A program made the translations under genes and the position numbers. The notes under the pieces are model-generated. The model was given only the letters and a program-made list of their open reading frames with translations. It made no database searches and had not been told where the DNA came from. 64,000 nt of DNA from Agapetus fuscipes. Lineage: Eukaryota; Arthropoda; Insecta; Trichoptera; Glossosomatidae. The DNA is taken from assembly GCA_951799405.1 (NCBI GenBank), contig OX637343.1, positions 14,982,524 through 15,046,523 on the forward strand, written 5' to 3'. Shown here piece by piece: positions 31,673 through 41,945 of the stretch. Within the stretch, counting starts at the first letter, position 1; each line of letters starts with the position of its first letter.

Positions 31673-31900
31673 ATTAGGATGACTTATTTGATGAGCAATG
31701 TTTTTGTGTGTATCACACCTCAAGAGCCATCTGCGAGCTTGGACGTCGCTGTATAAAGCGCCACTTTTCAAGCAATACCCAGTTGTTGTAAGGCTGGATG
31801 GACCTTTAGTGGCCGGTCTTTATTAGAAAATATGAATGGTATTTTTTTGTGCTCCACCAGGATTCAAACCCACAACCTTCCATTTACGAGGCATAGATGT
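31673..31900 (-). repeat. SINE-A, tail type 2, head incomplete
   Basis: Ends within the tRNA-like head after CTTCCATTTACGAGGCATAG. An ATAATAATAATATTA run separates it from the next copy. Confidence 0.8.
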
Positions 31901-31914
31901 TAAATAATAATAAT

Positions 31915-32205
31915 AATATTAGGATGATTTATTTGGTGAGCGCTGTTTTTGTGTGTATCACACCTCAAGAGCCCTCTGCGAGCTTGGTCGTCGCTGTAGA
32001 AAGCGTCAATTCTTAAGCAAGACCCAGTTGTTGTAAGGTTGGATGGACCTTTAGTGCCCGGTCTTTGTTAAAAGTGTATGAACTTTTCACCCAGCGAAGA
32101 GGTGAAAGAATAAATGGTATATTCTTTGTGCTCCACCGGGATTCGAACCCACAACCTTCCATTTACGAGTCATAGGTGTTAAGCACTAGACTACGGACCA
32201 GTCAG
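31915..32205 (-). repeat. SINE-A, tail type 2
   Basis: Complete copy in tandem with the preceding one. The tail end is AGGATGATTTATTTGGTGAG in reverse; the head has GACTGGTCCGTAGTCTAGTG. Confidence 0.85.
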
Positions 32206-32239
32206 AACAGACTTTATAGATATTAATTTAAATGCAATG

Positions 32240-32425
32240 CAAAAAAAATATCTTTGAGGCTCAAGTCTTATGCGAAATTTGTGACCAAAGGGCCTCCCAA
32301 AGGCTAAAAAATACTGTACAGAAAACCTTTCAACATTATTTTTCTTTTAAAGATATGTATCATTATAAGTGTGACATTGAATCACGAAACGGCGCTGGTA
32401 AAGAAATCATCATCATCATCATCAT
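32240..32425 (+). mobile_element. CR1/L2-like LINE 3' end
   Basis: Ends GAATCACGAAACGGCGCTGG, then AAAGAAATCATCATCATCATC, the same terminus and microsatellite seen at 18.2 and 42.5 kb. Confidence 0.55.
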
Positions 32426-32548
32426 CTTTTGTGTTTTGAAAATATAGTTGGGAAGAGGTTTGGTAATTTATAGGGAGGGGGGTTTTCAGGGGGCCCCGAG
32501 TTTCTCCCCGCACCAGGACCCCCAGAAGGATTAATCCAGCCCTGCTTA

Positions 32549-33050
32549 GGGTTGAGGGGCGAGGGAGAAGTAGGAGGTTGGTAGAGAAAAGAGGGGCGCG
32601 TTGTAAATTGCCGAGCCTTCTCGTGTATTCTTGAAAATATATATATATATAAAAAAAAATACTCGAGATCTGCATTTCCACCGAGCGTCTGCCTCTTTCT
32701 TCGCCGGTCCGTAATTACGGATGCAAGAAAACGAAAAAATATTGTTGTGAAGATTTCAGCCTGAAAGCTGTGCGGAAATTCTTGCGTCTCGGAAAGATTC
32801 CACGTAATCTTATAAGCAGGTATATATTGTGAGGGATCCATTGTTGGGGAATATGATAACGCTTTTGAATTTACACACAATAACTGCTTTGAAATGAAAT
32901 TAAATACTACAGGATATTTCAATGATTTCCTGACTTATTTAATTTTTAATTTTAGACTTGACTGAGAAAAATTGTTGATAATTAAAAAATGAAAAATTTC
33001 ACTACGGGGGCTTTTACTGTGTGGTGGAAAATATATCATTTAAAAGGTGT
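32549..33050. other. intronic sequence, nothing recognised
   Basis: A 166-residue minus-strand frame (32422-32922) spans element ends and unique DNA and contains no family motif. Confidence 0.35.
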
Positions 33051-33051
33051 A

Positions 33052-33135
33052 TAATAACCAGTCTGTAGTTCTTGTGTTTAACTCTACAGACTCGATATCC
33101 GGAAGTTGTGAGTTCGATTTCCGGAGGAGTTTTTT
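33052..33135 (+). repeat. tRNA-like SINE head
   Basis: CCAGTCTGTAGTTCTTGTGTTTAAC and GTGAGTTCGATTTCCGGAGG form diverged A and B boxes. It is placed head-on against the tail of the next, opposite copy. Confidence 0.5.
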
Positions 33136-33451
33136 TTAAGTAATCCTGCGCGGAAGATTCCCTAGAATTCAAGGACTCTAGGAGTCTATGATACTTGTTG
33201 TAGTGTCGCAAAGGTGTTTACGAGCTTGTTTGTTGCTACAAAGCGCCAGTGCTCAAGCAAGACCTAGTTGCTGTAAGACTGGATGAACTTTTTTAGTGAC
33301 CAGTCTTTGGTAAAGGTTTTGTATGTTTTTTTTAACCCAGATAAGAGCATATTTGAATACATAATTGTATTTTTTTGTGCTTCGCCGGGATTCAAATCCA
33401 CAACCTTCCATTTACGAATCCAAAGTGTTGCCACTGCACTACGGACCGGTC
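33136..33451 (-). repeat. SINE-A, tail type 1, with 5S head
   Basis: On the minus strand the head GACCGGTCCGTAGTGCAGTG is preceded by linker ATTTCTTT and a 5S-like segment. The tail has GACACTACAACAAGTATCAT and GGAATCTTCCGCGCAGGATT. Confidence 0.85.
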
Positions 33452-33459
33452 AAAGAAAT

Positions 33460-33553
33460 ACCAATGACACTCGGTGCTCCCAAACGGTCATCCATCAAAA
33501 TACATCCAAGTACAACTTCGGTGATCGCACCAGAACCGGTGCTTTCAACATGG
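33460..33553 (-). repeat. 5S rRNA-derived head, second copy
   Basis: Minus strand: CCATGTTGAAAGCACCGGTT, GCGATCACCGAAGTTG, GGATGACCGTTTGGGAGCAC, CGAGTGTCATTGGT. The middle is more diverged than at 3043 and the first 19 bases are missing. Confidence 0.8.
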
Positions 33554-33669
33554 TAAAAGAGGAGTACAAAAATATATCATTTATGTATTTTTACGTATGC
33601 TCTTATTTATTCTATGAATCCTTTCCTATATGTGAACCCTATGTAAATACAAATCTGGTAGATACATGA

Positions 33670-34066
33670 AAATTTACTTTTAACAATTTTGTTGAATTTC
33701 TTCCACAGATTTTCTTTTTCAATTGCTTTCACCTGAGAGCTTTAGCGAGTCATCCCACCATCGTTCCTCTCGTTCTTAACAAGAATGCAAGTGAGATTCT
33801 CAACTGACTTGTGGGAGGAACGTGCCACTGAAGTTTTATTTAAGATGCATGTAGCTGTCGTCTCTAGAAAGACTTGGTTCAAGAACTCAAGTACAAAACT
33901 TATGGCCGCATTCAACAACATAATATACAGAAACTAGAGCAGCGCTTCAACTGAGTGTGTGAGTTTCCATGCATTTTTAGAAAACGGTGTGTCAGAGTTA
34001 AGAAGTAAAGTTGTATACTGGTTCAGACTTGCATTCTCCATATACTGTAAAACGTGATGTGACAAT
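33670..34066. other. intronic sequence, nothing recognised
   Basis: The faint dispersed motif (AACTAGAGCAGCGCTTCAAC) lies near 33932. Confidence 0.35.
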
Positions 34067-34181
34067 GCAATACGTTTAAATTTTCAGTTGTAATAAAAAC
34101 ATTTTTTTGCAGTTCTGTTCCGTAGTCCAGTGACAACACTTTGGACTCGTAAATGGAAGGTTATGGTTTCAAATTCCGGTG
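34067..34181 (+). repeat. source of the copied insert found at 39205-39319
   Basis: Includes 50 bp of flank and the start of a SINE-A head. It is identical base for base with the junction insert of the 2-kb duplication. Confidence 0.9.
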
Positions 34182-34184
34182 GAA

Positions 34185-34221
<37 letters not shown>

Positions 34222-34360
34222 CAAATTTGCTCTTCGCTGGGTTGAAAGATTCATTAACCTTTAGCAAAGACCGGTCATCAAAAGATCTATCCAGCTTTAC
34301 AGCAACTAGGTCTAGCTTGAGAATTAGCACTTTGTAGCATTGCCCAAGCTCGTAAAAAGT
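34113..34360 (+). repeat. SINE-A, tailless, with expanded A run
   Basis: The head (TTCCGTAGTCCAGTGACAAC) is separated from the body by about 34 A. It ends CCCAAGCTCGTAAAAAG, directly against SINE-C. Confidence 0.8.
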
Positions 34361-34363
34361 CCA

Positions 34364-34689
34364 GTCGATAGCTCAGTTGGTAGAAAGCTTGCATTCCATA
34401 CAATATCATTCAAATAGGGTTTGATCCCCACCGAGGGTGTCAGAAATGATTTCCCGTTTCGGTGTCTATTTCAAACCCAAAATAAATACCAGCAAGGTGC
34501 ACTTAGCCTTCACAAGAAATGAGAACCAGCCCCGGAGCTGGGAAACCCACACTTCAACTGAAAGTGGTTGACGTGGGGCTACCCTTACCCGTAAAACTAA
34601 ATGTGTCCCGACTTGCCACATGCGACCCGTTCGGGGATAACGCAGGCGAGAAGTTACTTTTAATATGTAGCTTAGTTGTGTGCTTAGTA
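34364..34689 (+). repeat. SINE-C full copy
   Basis: The head CGATAGCTCAGTTGGTAGAA is intact. The B-box region is decayed (GGGTTTGATCCCCACC). The end is TATGTAGCTTAGTTG, joined to Tail-B. Confidence 0.8.
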
Positions 34690-34927
34690 GGTGGTATGCA
34701 GCTGACCACTCATGCTGTAGAAAATGGTTCACTTTGCCAACGTCACCCCTTTTTCAGGAAAAGTCGGCAGGAGTTGCAGGGTGTATGCCTATCCGAGATC
34801 TTGTTTTTATGTTGTAAATTCATATGTGGTATGCGCAATCGCGAACTTGTAAGCGTCTGCTTGTGAGAATACATGTAATGTGAACTCCCAATGTTACATA
34901 CCTTGCAACTTAGATTAAATTAGATTA
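34690..34927 (+). repeat. Tail-B copy
   Basis: Begins at GGTGGTATGCAGCTGACCAC and ends CAACTTAGATTAAATTAGATT. It lacks the TTCCTTGAC start, probably removed at the junction with SINE-C. Confidence 0.8.
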
Positions 34928-35473
34928 GTCCAATTTTAAAAATCGCCGTTTAGTCGTACAAGCCACCAAAGGGAGCTCTAGATAAATTCATTCCAAATTC
35001 ATGCAAAACCTTGTCCACAGCTGAATTCCTTTGTAACCCATAAAAAGCAATACCTCCACACGTTTTCACTGATACAACATGCTTCACAAAAGTCTTTCGT
35101 TAGCTCTTACTACCATATAAGCTCTTGTTACCCAAATACAAATCCTTATCCTTGAACTGAACCTTAACGTTTATCAAAAATGGATAGAAACTAAAGCAAC
35201 GCCTCCAGAGAGCGTATTACTTTGCGCGTATTCTTGGTTGAGTATACACTTTGAATACCTTTTCTACCTTGTGGTATTCAATTTGAAATGCATTCCAGAC
35301 CCCGAAGCGGTTTCCTGTGACATTTCGGCATTCACGGCAGAATGGTATCAAGTCGGAGGGAAGCTGGCTAAGACGTGAATTTAGACGTAATGGCTGTGAG
35401 GTGTCGCGACGTTTCGTTCTTACAAGTTTTCGGAATATTACGTATGATATGTGAGACTTGTTCTTCACCATAC
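34928..35473. other. intronic sequence, nothing recognised
   Basis: An 84-residue minus frame at 35217-35471 is featureless. Confidence 0.35.
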
Positions 35474-36143
35474 TGATGCGAACTATGAGTTTGTGTGTTT
35501 ACATGGTATGTGTGTGTTTGCAACGCAACGCAACTAAGCTACACATACAGTGTAACTTCTTGTCGCGTTATTCCCGAAGGGGTCGCCTGTGGCGAGTTGA
35601 ACCTATTTATTTTTACAGGTAAGGGGGCCGGCCTTGCGCCAATCACTTCAGTTGAAGTGGGGGTTTCCCAGCTCCCGAGGGGGCTGGTACTCATTTCTTT
35701 TAAAGGCTGAATAAACCTTGCCGGTATTTTATTTTGGGGTTTGAAATAAACACCGAAACGGGAAATAATTTCTGACACCCTCGGTGGGATTCGAACCCGA
35801 GCTCACGGCATGGAATGCAAGCACTCTACCAACTGAGCTATCGACCGGACAGTGTGTGTCTTTGCCTCTAGCATAATTTACTATGAGTTTGTGTGAACAT
35901 GTAACACACATGTAGAACAATCTGGAAGTGTCTCGAAAAAAAATCCCTTATAGAAGTATGTGGAATAATATAGACCATGCAAGAATCTTCTTTTTTTAAC
36001 AATATAAACGAGCCACATTGGTGCAGAGGGCACGACGCAACGCTTGAAACGTTAAGCCGCGAAGTCGATATAGGCAGAGCCAGATAAGTGATCAGAATAT
36101 TGTAAACCGAAATTGTGAAAAAACCCCAAGTGAAATCATAACA
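35474..36143 (+). mobile_element. solo LTR interrupted by SINE-C
   Basis: Starts TGATGCGAACTATGAGTTTG; resumes after the insert with CTAGCATAATTTACTATGAG and ends CCCCAAGTGAAATCATAACA. The GAAGTCGATATAGGCAGAGC region matches 21360-21390. Confidence 0.65.
35517..35847 (-). repeat. SINE-C full copy inside an LTR
   Basis: Intact A and B boxes on the minus strand. GTGTGTGTTTG on the left and GTGTGTCTTTG on the right form an approximate 11-bp target duplication. Confidence 0.85.
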
Positions 36144-36645
36144 TTATTAACAAATATAAACTTAAAAATATATAAATAAACCAACATTCATTTAAATTCT
36201 TATTCATAAGTAGCTTTTGTGGTTTTTATTTTACACCTTGTAATAAGGATGGGAATCCAGCTTCCTCGCAGACTTACCTACAAGTATACAACATTTAATT
36301 AAAACTCAACCAAAGAGTTGCCCCAAAAAAATATGGAAACTAAGGTTGCGCCACTATCGAGTGTTTCAATTTCCATGATTTTTTATAAAACGCTGTGGTT
36401 GGGAGCTAAGTCGGGATTGTGAAAACAAAGCCTTAAGCGAGATGAAAAGATATAACCTCTCGTGGAAGGAGATAATATCTAGCGTGATCCTGTTTAATGG
36501 AGAAATGTGTTCCAGTAAAGTAAAAATGTACTTGAATTTATTTTGTATTTTCTACAGTATGATATGGATATATATTTTCATTATATCGTTACGAATATGC
36601 AAGATATATGTAAGTATGCAGTTGTGTTTTTTTTTTGTTAGCTTA
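36144..36645. other. AT-rich intronic sequence, nothing recognised
   Basis: The 92-residue frame at 36442-36720 is hydrophobic by composition and runs into Tail-B; it is not considered coding. Confidence 0.35.
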
Positions 36646-37040
36646 ATAATCTATGATCTAAGTTGCAAAGATATCTTAACATTTAAAGCTCAAGATTCCT
36701 TGACTTATCGGTTGGTATAAGGCTGACCACCCATACTGTAAACAATGGTTCACTTTTCCAATGTCACCCCTGTGTCAGGGAAGGTCGGCAAAAGTTGTAG
36801 GGCTTATGTTCATTTGAGGTTTGGATTTTATTTGTAAGTACACATTCAGCATTTGTAAGCGCAAACTACACGTGTTTGTTTGTGGGCATACATCTGAGAG
36901 CTGTAAATGAATATTATATCCTTGCAACTTAGATAATAGATTATAGAAAGCTCATATCAAATGCATGCCCACAAACAAACACGTATAGTCGCGCTTACAA
37001 ATGCTGAATGTGTACTAATACATAAAATAATAAGTCCATG
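36646..37040 (-). repeat. Tail-B copy interrupted by another Tail-B
   Basis: Reverse-oriented parts at 36646-36692 and 36947-37040 flank a forward copy and share AAAGCTCA at the break. Confidence 0.8.
36693..36946 (+). repeat. Tail-B full copy with target duplication
   Basis: Bounded by AAAGCTCA at 36685-36692 and 36947-36954. This defines the mobile unit as (AG)ATTCCTTGACTTAT to AGATAATAGATTATAG. It has no terminal inverted repeats, so it looks retroposed. Confidence 0.85.
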
Positions 37041-37327
37041 AATAATAAGTACATAGGTAGTTACCTAATATTAATTTGAATTTGTTCGAGATTAATTAAG
37101 TGCTGACTCGAATATTCTGGGGAAATCCAGCAAGGTGGTATGTAATGATTTTTCTTGTTTCGAGAATGATCTTAATAATCTGTATAAATTAGGAACACAA
37201 TTCCCTGGAGAGACAGACATAAATCAACTGTCGTACTGTTCAAATGTAAAAAACTCTGTCTGAACCGAATGTGAAAAAAATGAACCGCAGTTTTGATTAA
37301 AAAAAACCTGCTAAAAACGTAAGAATG

Positions 37328-37530
37328 TTTTTTTTAAGAAATACTGTGCGGGAGGCTCCCTAGATTTCAGGACTCTAGTGGTATATGACACTTGTTGTAG
37401 TGCCGCAGAGGTGTTTACGAGATTGGTCGTCGCTACAAAGCGCCAATATTCAAGCAAGACCCAGTTGCTGTAAGGCTGGATGGACCTTTAGTGACCGGCC
37501 TTTGGTAAAGGTTTTATGAATTTCATCATT
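37328..37530 (-). repeat. SINE-A tail type 1 and body, copy 1
   Basis: Headless. Contains CTGTGCGGGAGGCTCCCTAG and ACTTGTTGTAGTGCCGCAGA in reverse. Confidence 0.8.
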
Positions 37531-37534
37531 CTAC

Positions 37535-37617
37535 TTGCTGTTCACTCTATTCCAGTTACGCACATCAGCAAGCTACGTGCCTAGGTGCATGTACACACAA
37601 ACTCATAGTTCGTAACA
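37535..37617 (-). mobile_element. solo-LTR 5' fragment, copy 1
   Basis: Minus strand TGTTACGAACTATGAGTTTG through GCACCTAGGCACGTAGCTTG, as in the LTR starting at 20465. Confidence 0.7.
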
Positions 37618-37621
37618 ATCT

Positions 37622-37866
37622 TGTCCAGCTGATGAGAAAACAGATAGACTCTTTCTCTTTCTTCGGCTCATAAGCCTTGAAGGCTCAGGGCCTCCCGCAC
37701 CACAATCCTCCAGGACTCTCTGTCTTGTGCTGCTTCCCTCCATGGTCCCCTCACTCCCAGAACTTCGGCGTCGGCTTTGACGTTGTCTGCCCACCGCATC
37801 CTGGGACGTCCGAGTGATCTATCACCTGAAGGGGCACCATCCAAGACTGTTATGATGATCCTAACA
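37622..37866 (-). mobile_element. LINE C-terminal fragment (GRPRMRW), copy 1
   Basis: Minus-strand frame: ITVLDGAPSGDRSLGRPRMR, WADNVKADAEVLGV, WREAAQDRESWRIVV, LSLQGL-stop. The GRPR.RW...AQDR..W pattern is the C-terminal tail of several arthropod LINEs. An AAGAAAGAGAAAGAG run follows the stop. Confidence 0.75.
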
Positions 37867-38100
37867 CGTGCAGAAGACTCCAGGATCATCAAAAATATGT
37901 GGTCAGATTGTGGTCAGTCTAAGTACAAGCCCTGAAGAAGTCAGTCGTATGTTACTGACGAAACGTAGCAGCCTTCCAAAAAGAATAAAGCAGCATACAA
38001 AAGAATTATTGAACATGGTCTACAAGCCCAGAAAGATGGATTCTACATCCTTATCATCATCATCTGAAGCCGGCCATGAAAGCCTAAAAACACTTATACT
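37867..38100 (+). mobile_element. Penelope-like terminal fragment with hammerhead-like motif, copy 1
   Basis: 37932-37964 has CTGAAGA, A, stem GTCAG/CTGAC, GAAAC. The 3' end has CATCATCATCTGAAGCCGGC, then CATGAAAGCC. The CCGGCC.TGAAAGCC end resembles Penelope-like element termini (family knowledge, not searched). Confidence 0.55.
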
Positions 38101-38384
38101 GTAACTGTAACTGTAACTCTGTCGCCATTCCGCTAGGGGGGGGGGGGGGCAGAGCCTCTGCAGAGTTGCCTGCATTTTTTCCTATCCTTACATACCTCTT
38201 TCAATTCATTCATATCCATCACCTTTTTCATGCATTTTCTTCTTTTACGCTCACTTTGTATATCCCATTCTTTTACAATCTCCTCAATCTGATCACTCCA
38301 TACTTTTCTCGGTCGTCCCTTTCCTCTTTTTCCTTTCACACTTTCTTTGTATACATACTTTGTCAGTATATCATCATACATTCT
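38101..38384 (-). mobile_element. LINE C-terminal fragment (GRPRKVW), copy 1
   Basis: Open minus frame YDDILTKYVYKESVKGKRGK, GRPRKVWSDQIEEIVKEW, LKEVCKDRKKCRQLCRG, then CGACAGAGTTACAGTTACAG as the 3' repeat tail. A run of 12 G lies between. Least damaged copy of this LINE end. Confidence 0.8.
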
Positions 38385-39204
38385 TTTCGATGTGGAAAAG
38401 TTTTAATGAAGCCTGTATCCAGCAGTTGAGAGAGAAAAGCTAGCACTGAGTAATTATTCACAAAATAAGCAAAAAAACAGCAAAACCAAAAGTGGGGAAT
38501 AAATTTTAAATCCTCCCTTAGGCTTTGTGCATGCAACTTAGCCTCATTGATGCTTTATTGCTTGGAAAACCTCGCCAGACAGTGAGGCTCTGTACCGCAA
38601 GTATAAACCATCCAGTAAACCTCACTTCAATGGCGTAAATCGAAAGTGTATCAAAAATACGACGGCACTATTAGAGAGCGTTTAAATTTTCATATATTTT
38701 TTAGATTAACCAAATCTATTCGAGTTAACGCAATGCCTTTTATAGGGTGATGCGGTGGAAAGTGTGGGGCCTATTAATCACATTTTGTGTGCCCGGGGGC
38801 CTCAAAAGCTGGGAGAGACACATTCTGTTTTAAAAGAAACATTCCTTATGGATGAGCGGGTCCGGCATTGTCACCGAATATAATGGTATTCAAATGTATG
38901 ATGTGTGAATTAACGTGAGCTAATTTTCATATTGACTTCTTTTGAGCTGGATGAGGAGCGTTGAGCTTTGAAGTAAGCCGGATAATTTGCCTGTGATGAG
39001 CTTTTTTACAAGTTAGTTAGATTAAGTTTTAGTATATTCTATAATATAGTTGCGATTTTTTAGAGATTGTATAAAAAATGTTATGACTGTGGAAGAAATG
39101 AAAGAAGTATGTTAGGACAGGAAGAAATGGCGGCTAATCTGTTATGTTGGCGGCTTATTCATTCATGATTTCATGTTAAAATTTTTGTATGGGTATAAAC
39201 TTTT

Positions 39205-39318
39205 GCAATACGTTTAAATTTTCAGTTGTAATAAAAACATTTTTTTGCAGTTCTGTTCCGTAGTCCAGTGACAACACTTTGGACTCGTAAATGGAAGGTT
39301 ATGGTTTCAAATTCCGGT
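39205..39318 (+). repeat. templated insert at duplication junction
   Basis: Identical to 34067-34180, with no homology to either copy's flank beyond one or two bases at each join. Confidence 0.9.
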
Positions 39319-41312
39319 GACAGACATAAATCAACTGTCGTACTGTTCAAATGTAAAAAACTCTGTCTGAACCGAATGTGAAAAAAATGAACCGCAGTTT
39401 TGATTAAAAAAAACCTGCTAAAAACGTAAGAATGTTTTTTTTAAGAAATACTGTGCGGGAGGCTCCCTAGATTTCAGGACTCTAGTGGTATATGACACTT
39501 GTTGTAGTGCCGCAGAGGTGTTTACGAGATTGGTCGTCGCTACAAAGCGCCAATATTCAAGCAAGACCCAGTTGCTGTAAGGCTGGATGGACCTTTAGTG
39601 ACCGGCCTTTGGTAAAGGTTTTATGAATTTCATCATTCTACTTGCTGTTCACTCTATTCCAGTTACGCACATCAGCAAGCTACGTGCCTAGGTGCATGTA
39701 CACACAAACTCATAGTTCGTAACAATCTTGTCCAGCTGATGAGAAAACAGATAGACTCTTTCTCTTTCTTCGGCTCATAAGCCTTGAAGGCTCAGGGCCT
39801 CCCGCACCACAATCCTCCAGGACTCTCTGTCTTGTGCTGCTTCCCTCCATGGTCCCCTCACTCCCAGAACTTCGGCGTCGGCTTTGACGTTGTCTGCCCA
39901 CCGCATCCTGGGACGTCCGAGTGATCTATCACCTGAAGGGGCACCATCCAAGACTGTTATGATGATCCTAACACGTGCAGAAACCTCCAGGATCATCAAA
40001 AATATGTGGTCAGATTGTGGTCAGTCTAAGTACAAGCCCTGAAGAAGTCAGTCGTATGTTACTGACGAAACGTAGCAGCCTTCCAAAAAGAATAAAGCAG
40101 CATACAAAAGAATTATTGAACATGGTCTACAAGCCCAGAAAGATGGATTCTACATCCTTATCATCATCATCTGAAGCCGGCCATGAAAGCCTAAAAACAC
40201 TTATACTGTAACTGTAACTGTAACTCTGTCGCCATTCCGCTAGGGGGGGGGGGGGCAGAGCCTCTGCAGAGTTGCCTGCATTTTTTCCTATCCTTACATA
40301 CCTCTTTCAATTCATTCATATCCATCACCTTTTTCATGCATTTTCTTCTTTTACGCTCACTTTGTATATCCCATTCTTTTACAATCTCCTCAATCTGATC
40401 ACTCCATACTTTTCTCGGTCGTCCCTTTCCTCTTTTTCCTTTCACACTTTCTTTGTATACATACTTTGTCAGTATATCATCATACATTCTTTTCGATGTG
40501 GAAAAGTTTTAATGAAGCCTGTATCCAGCAGTTGAGAGAGAAAAGCTAGCACTGAGTAATTATTCACAAAATAAGCAAAAAAAACAGCGAAACCAAAAGT
40601 GGAGAATAAATTTTAAATCCTCCCTTAGGCTTTGTGCATGCAACTTAGCCTCATTGATGCTTTATTGCCTGGAAAACCTCGCCAGACAGTGAGGCTCTGT
40701 ACCGCAAGTATAAACCATCCAGTAAACCTCACTTCAATGGCGTAAATCGAAAGTGTATCAAAAATACGACAGCACAATAGTGAGCGTTTAAATTTTCATA
40801 TATTTTTAAGATTAACCAAATCTATGCGAGTTAACGCAGTGTCTTATATAGGGTGATGCGGTGGAAAGTGGGGGGCCCATTAATCACATTTTGTGTGCCC
40901 GGGGGCCTCAAAAGCTGGGAGCGACACACATTTTGTTTTAAAAGAAACATTCCTTATGGATGAGCGGGTCCGGTATTGTCACCGAATATAATGGTATTCA
41001 AATGTATGGTGTGTGAATTAACGTGAGCTAATTTTCATATTGACTTCTTTTGAGCTGGATGAGGAGCGTTGAGCTTTGAAGTAAGCCGGATAATTTGCCT
41101 GTGATGAGCTTTTTTACAAGTTAGTTAGATTAAGTTTTAGTATATTCTATAATATAGTTGCGATTTTTTAGAGATTGTATAAAAAATGTTATGACTGTGG
41201 AAGAAATGAAAGAAGTATGTTAGGACAGGAAGAAATGGCGGCTAATCTGTTATGTTGGCGGCTTATTCATTCATGATTTCATGTTATATTTTTTGTATGG
41301 GTATAAACTTTT
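39319..41312 (+). repeat. 2-kb tandem duplication, copy 2
   Basis: The second copy continues into the native right flank (TTTTTTCATATATTTATTTT and Tail-B). The most visible divergence is at 40790-40870 relative to 38685-38765. It contains repeats of all elements listed for copy 1: 39435-39637 SINE-A, 39643-39724 LTR, 39729-39973 LINE, 39974-40202 Penelope-like (motif 40039-40071), 40203-40490 LINE. Confidence 0.92.
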
Positions 41313-41640
41313 TTTTCATATATTTATTTTTAAGGTTTTGTTGTTTTTATATACCTGGATAGTATTTATTATTTGTAGTCCTTAACTTATAGGTTGGTAT
41401 GAGGCGGACCACCCATACTGTAAAAAATGGTTCACTTTGCCAATGTCACCCCTGTTTCAGGGAATGTCGGCAAGAGTTGCAGGGCTTATGTTCATTTGAG
41501 TTTGGATTTTATTAGTAAGTATACAATCAGCATTTTTTAAGCGTGAACTACACGTGTTTGTTTGTGGGCATACATCTGAGAGCTTTGAATGAATATATCC
41601 TTGCAACTTAGATTATAGATTATAGATTATAGATTATGAG
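41190..41640 (+). mobile_element. LINE 3' end continuous with Tail-B
   Basis: GTGGAAGAAATGAAAGAAGT and GGACAGGAAGAAATGGCGGC encode a decayed EEMKEVC.DRKKWR. Then ATCTGTTATGTTGGCGGC, a T-rich leader, and a complete Tail-B from 41380 ending in AGATTAT repeats. Confidence 0.7.
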
Positions 41641-41660
41641 CTATGAATTTATATGAGTTT

Positions 41661-41945
41661 TGAAAGTTAATACATCTTTGCAACTTAGATTATAGATTAT
41701 AGATACATACAGCCCTTGACTTATAATTTGGTATAAGGCTGACCCCCCATACTGTTTCACTTTGCCATGTCACCCCTGTTTCAGAGGAGGTCGGCAAGGT
41801 TGGCATGTTCATTTGAGATTAGGTTTTTATATCGTAGGTCCACATGCGGCATGTGTTAGCGCGAACTAATACATGTCTGCTTGTGGGAATGCGTTTAATA
41901 TGAATCATTCCAGCTTAGATTTAGATTTAGATTAAGATTTAGACA
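41661..41945 (+). repeat. two Tail-B pieces in tandem
   Basis: A 3' fragment at 41661-41704 (ATCTTTGCAACTTAGATTAT), then a nearly complete copy at 41712-41945 with an AGATTTAGATTTAGATTAAG tail. Confidence 0.8.

Larger units (their letters stand above)
31520..32544. mobile_element. hAT-like element with nested SINE-A copies
   Basis: Left end CAGGCCCGGAATAAGGATGG with a nearby GGGCCCCC. The right end in reverse is CAGGGCTGGATTAATCCTTC with GGGGCCCCCTG. CTTAAGAG and CTTAGGGT flank it as a possible decayed 8-bp duplication. No transposase. Confidence 0.45.
37212..39204 (+). repeat. 2-kb tandem duplication, copy 1
   Basis: Matches 39319 to about 41312 at a constant offset near 2107 with few differences (for example AGAAGACTCC against AGAAACCTCC). 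It holds a SINE-A piece, an LTR end, two LINE tails, a Penelope-like piece and unique DNA. Confidence 0.92.

Noticed and set aside
32422..32922. 166-codon minus-strand ORF
   Set aside because: Spans a LINE end, a hAT-like end and unique sequence; composition is that of chance.
37212..41312. LTR retrotransposon with two 2-kb LTRs
   Set aside because: The 114-bp spacer is a copy of nearby DNA, units lack TG...CA ends and each is a patchwork of older repeats; a tandem duplication fits better.
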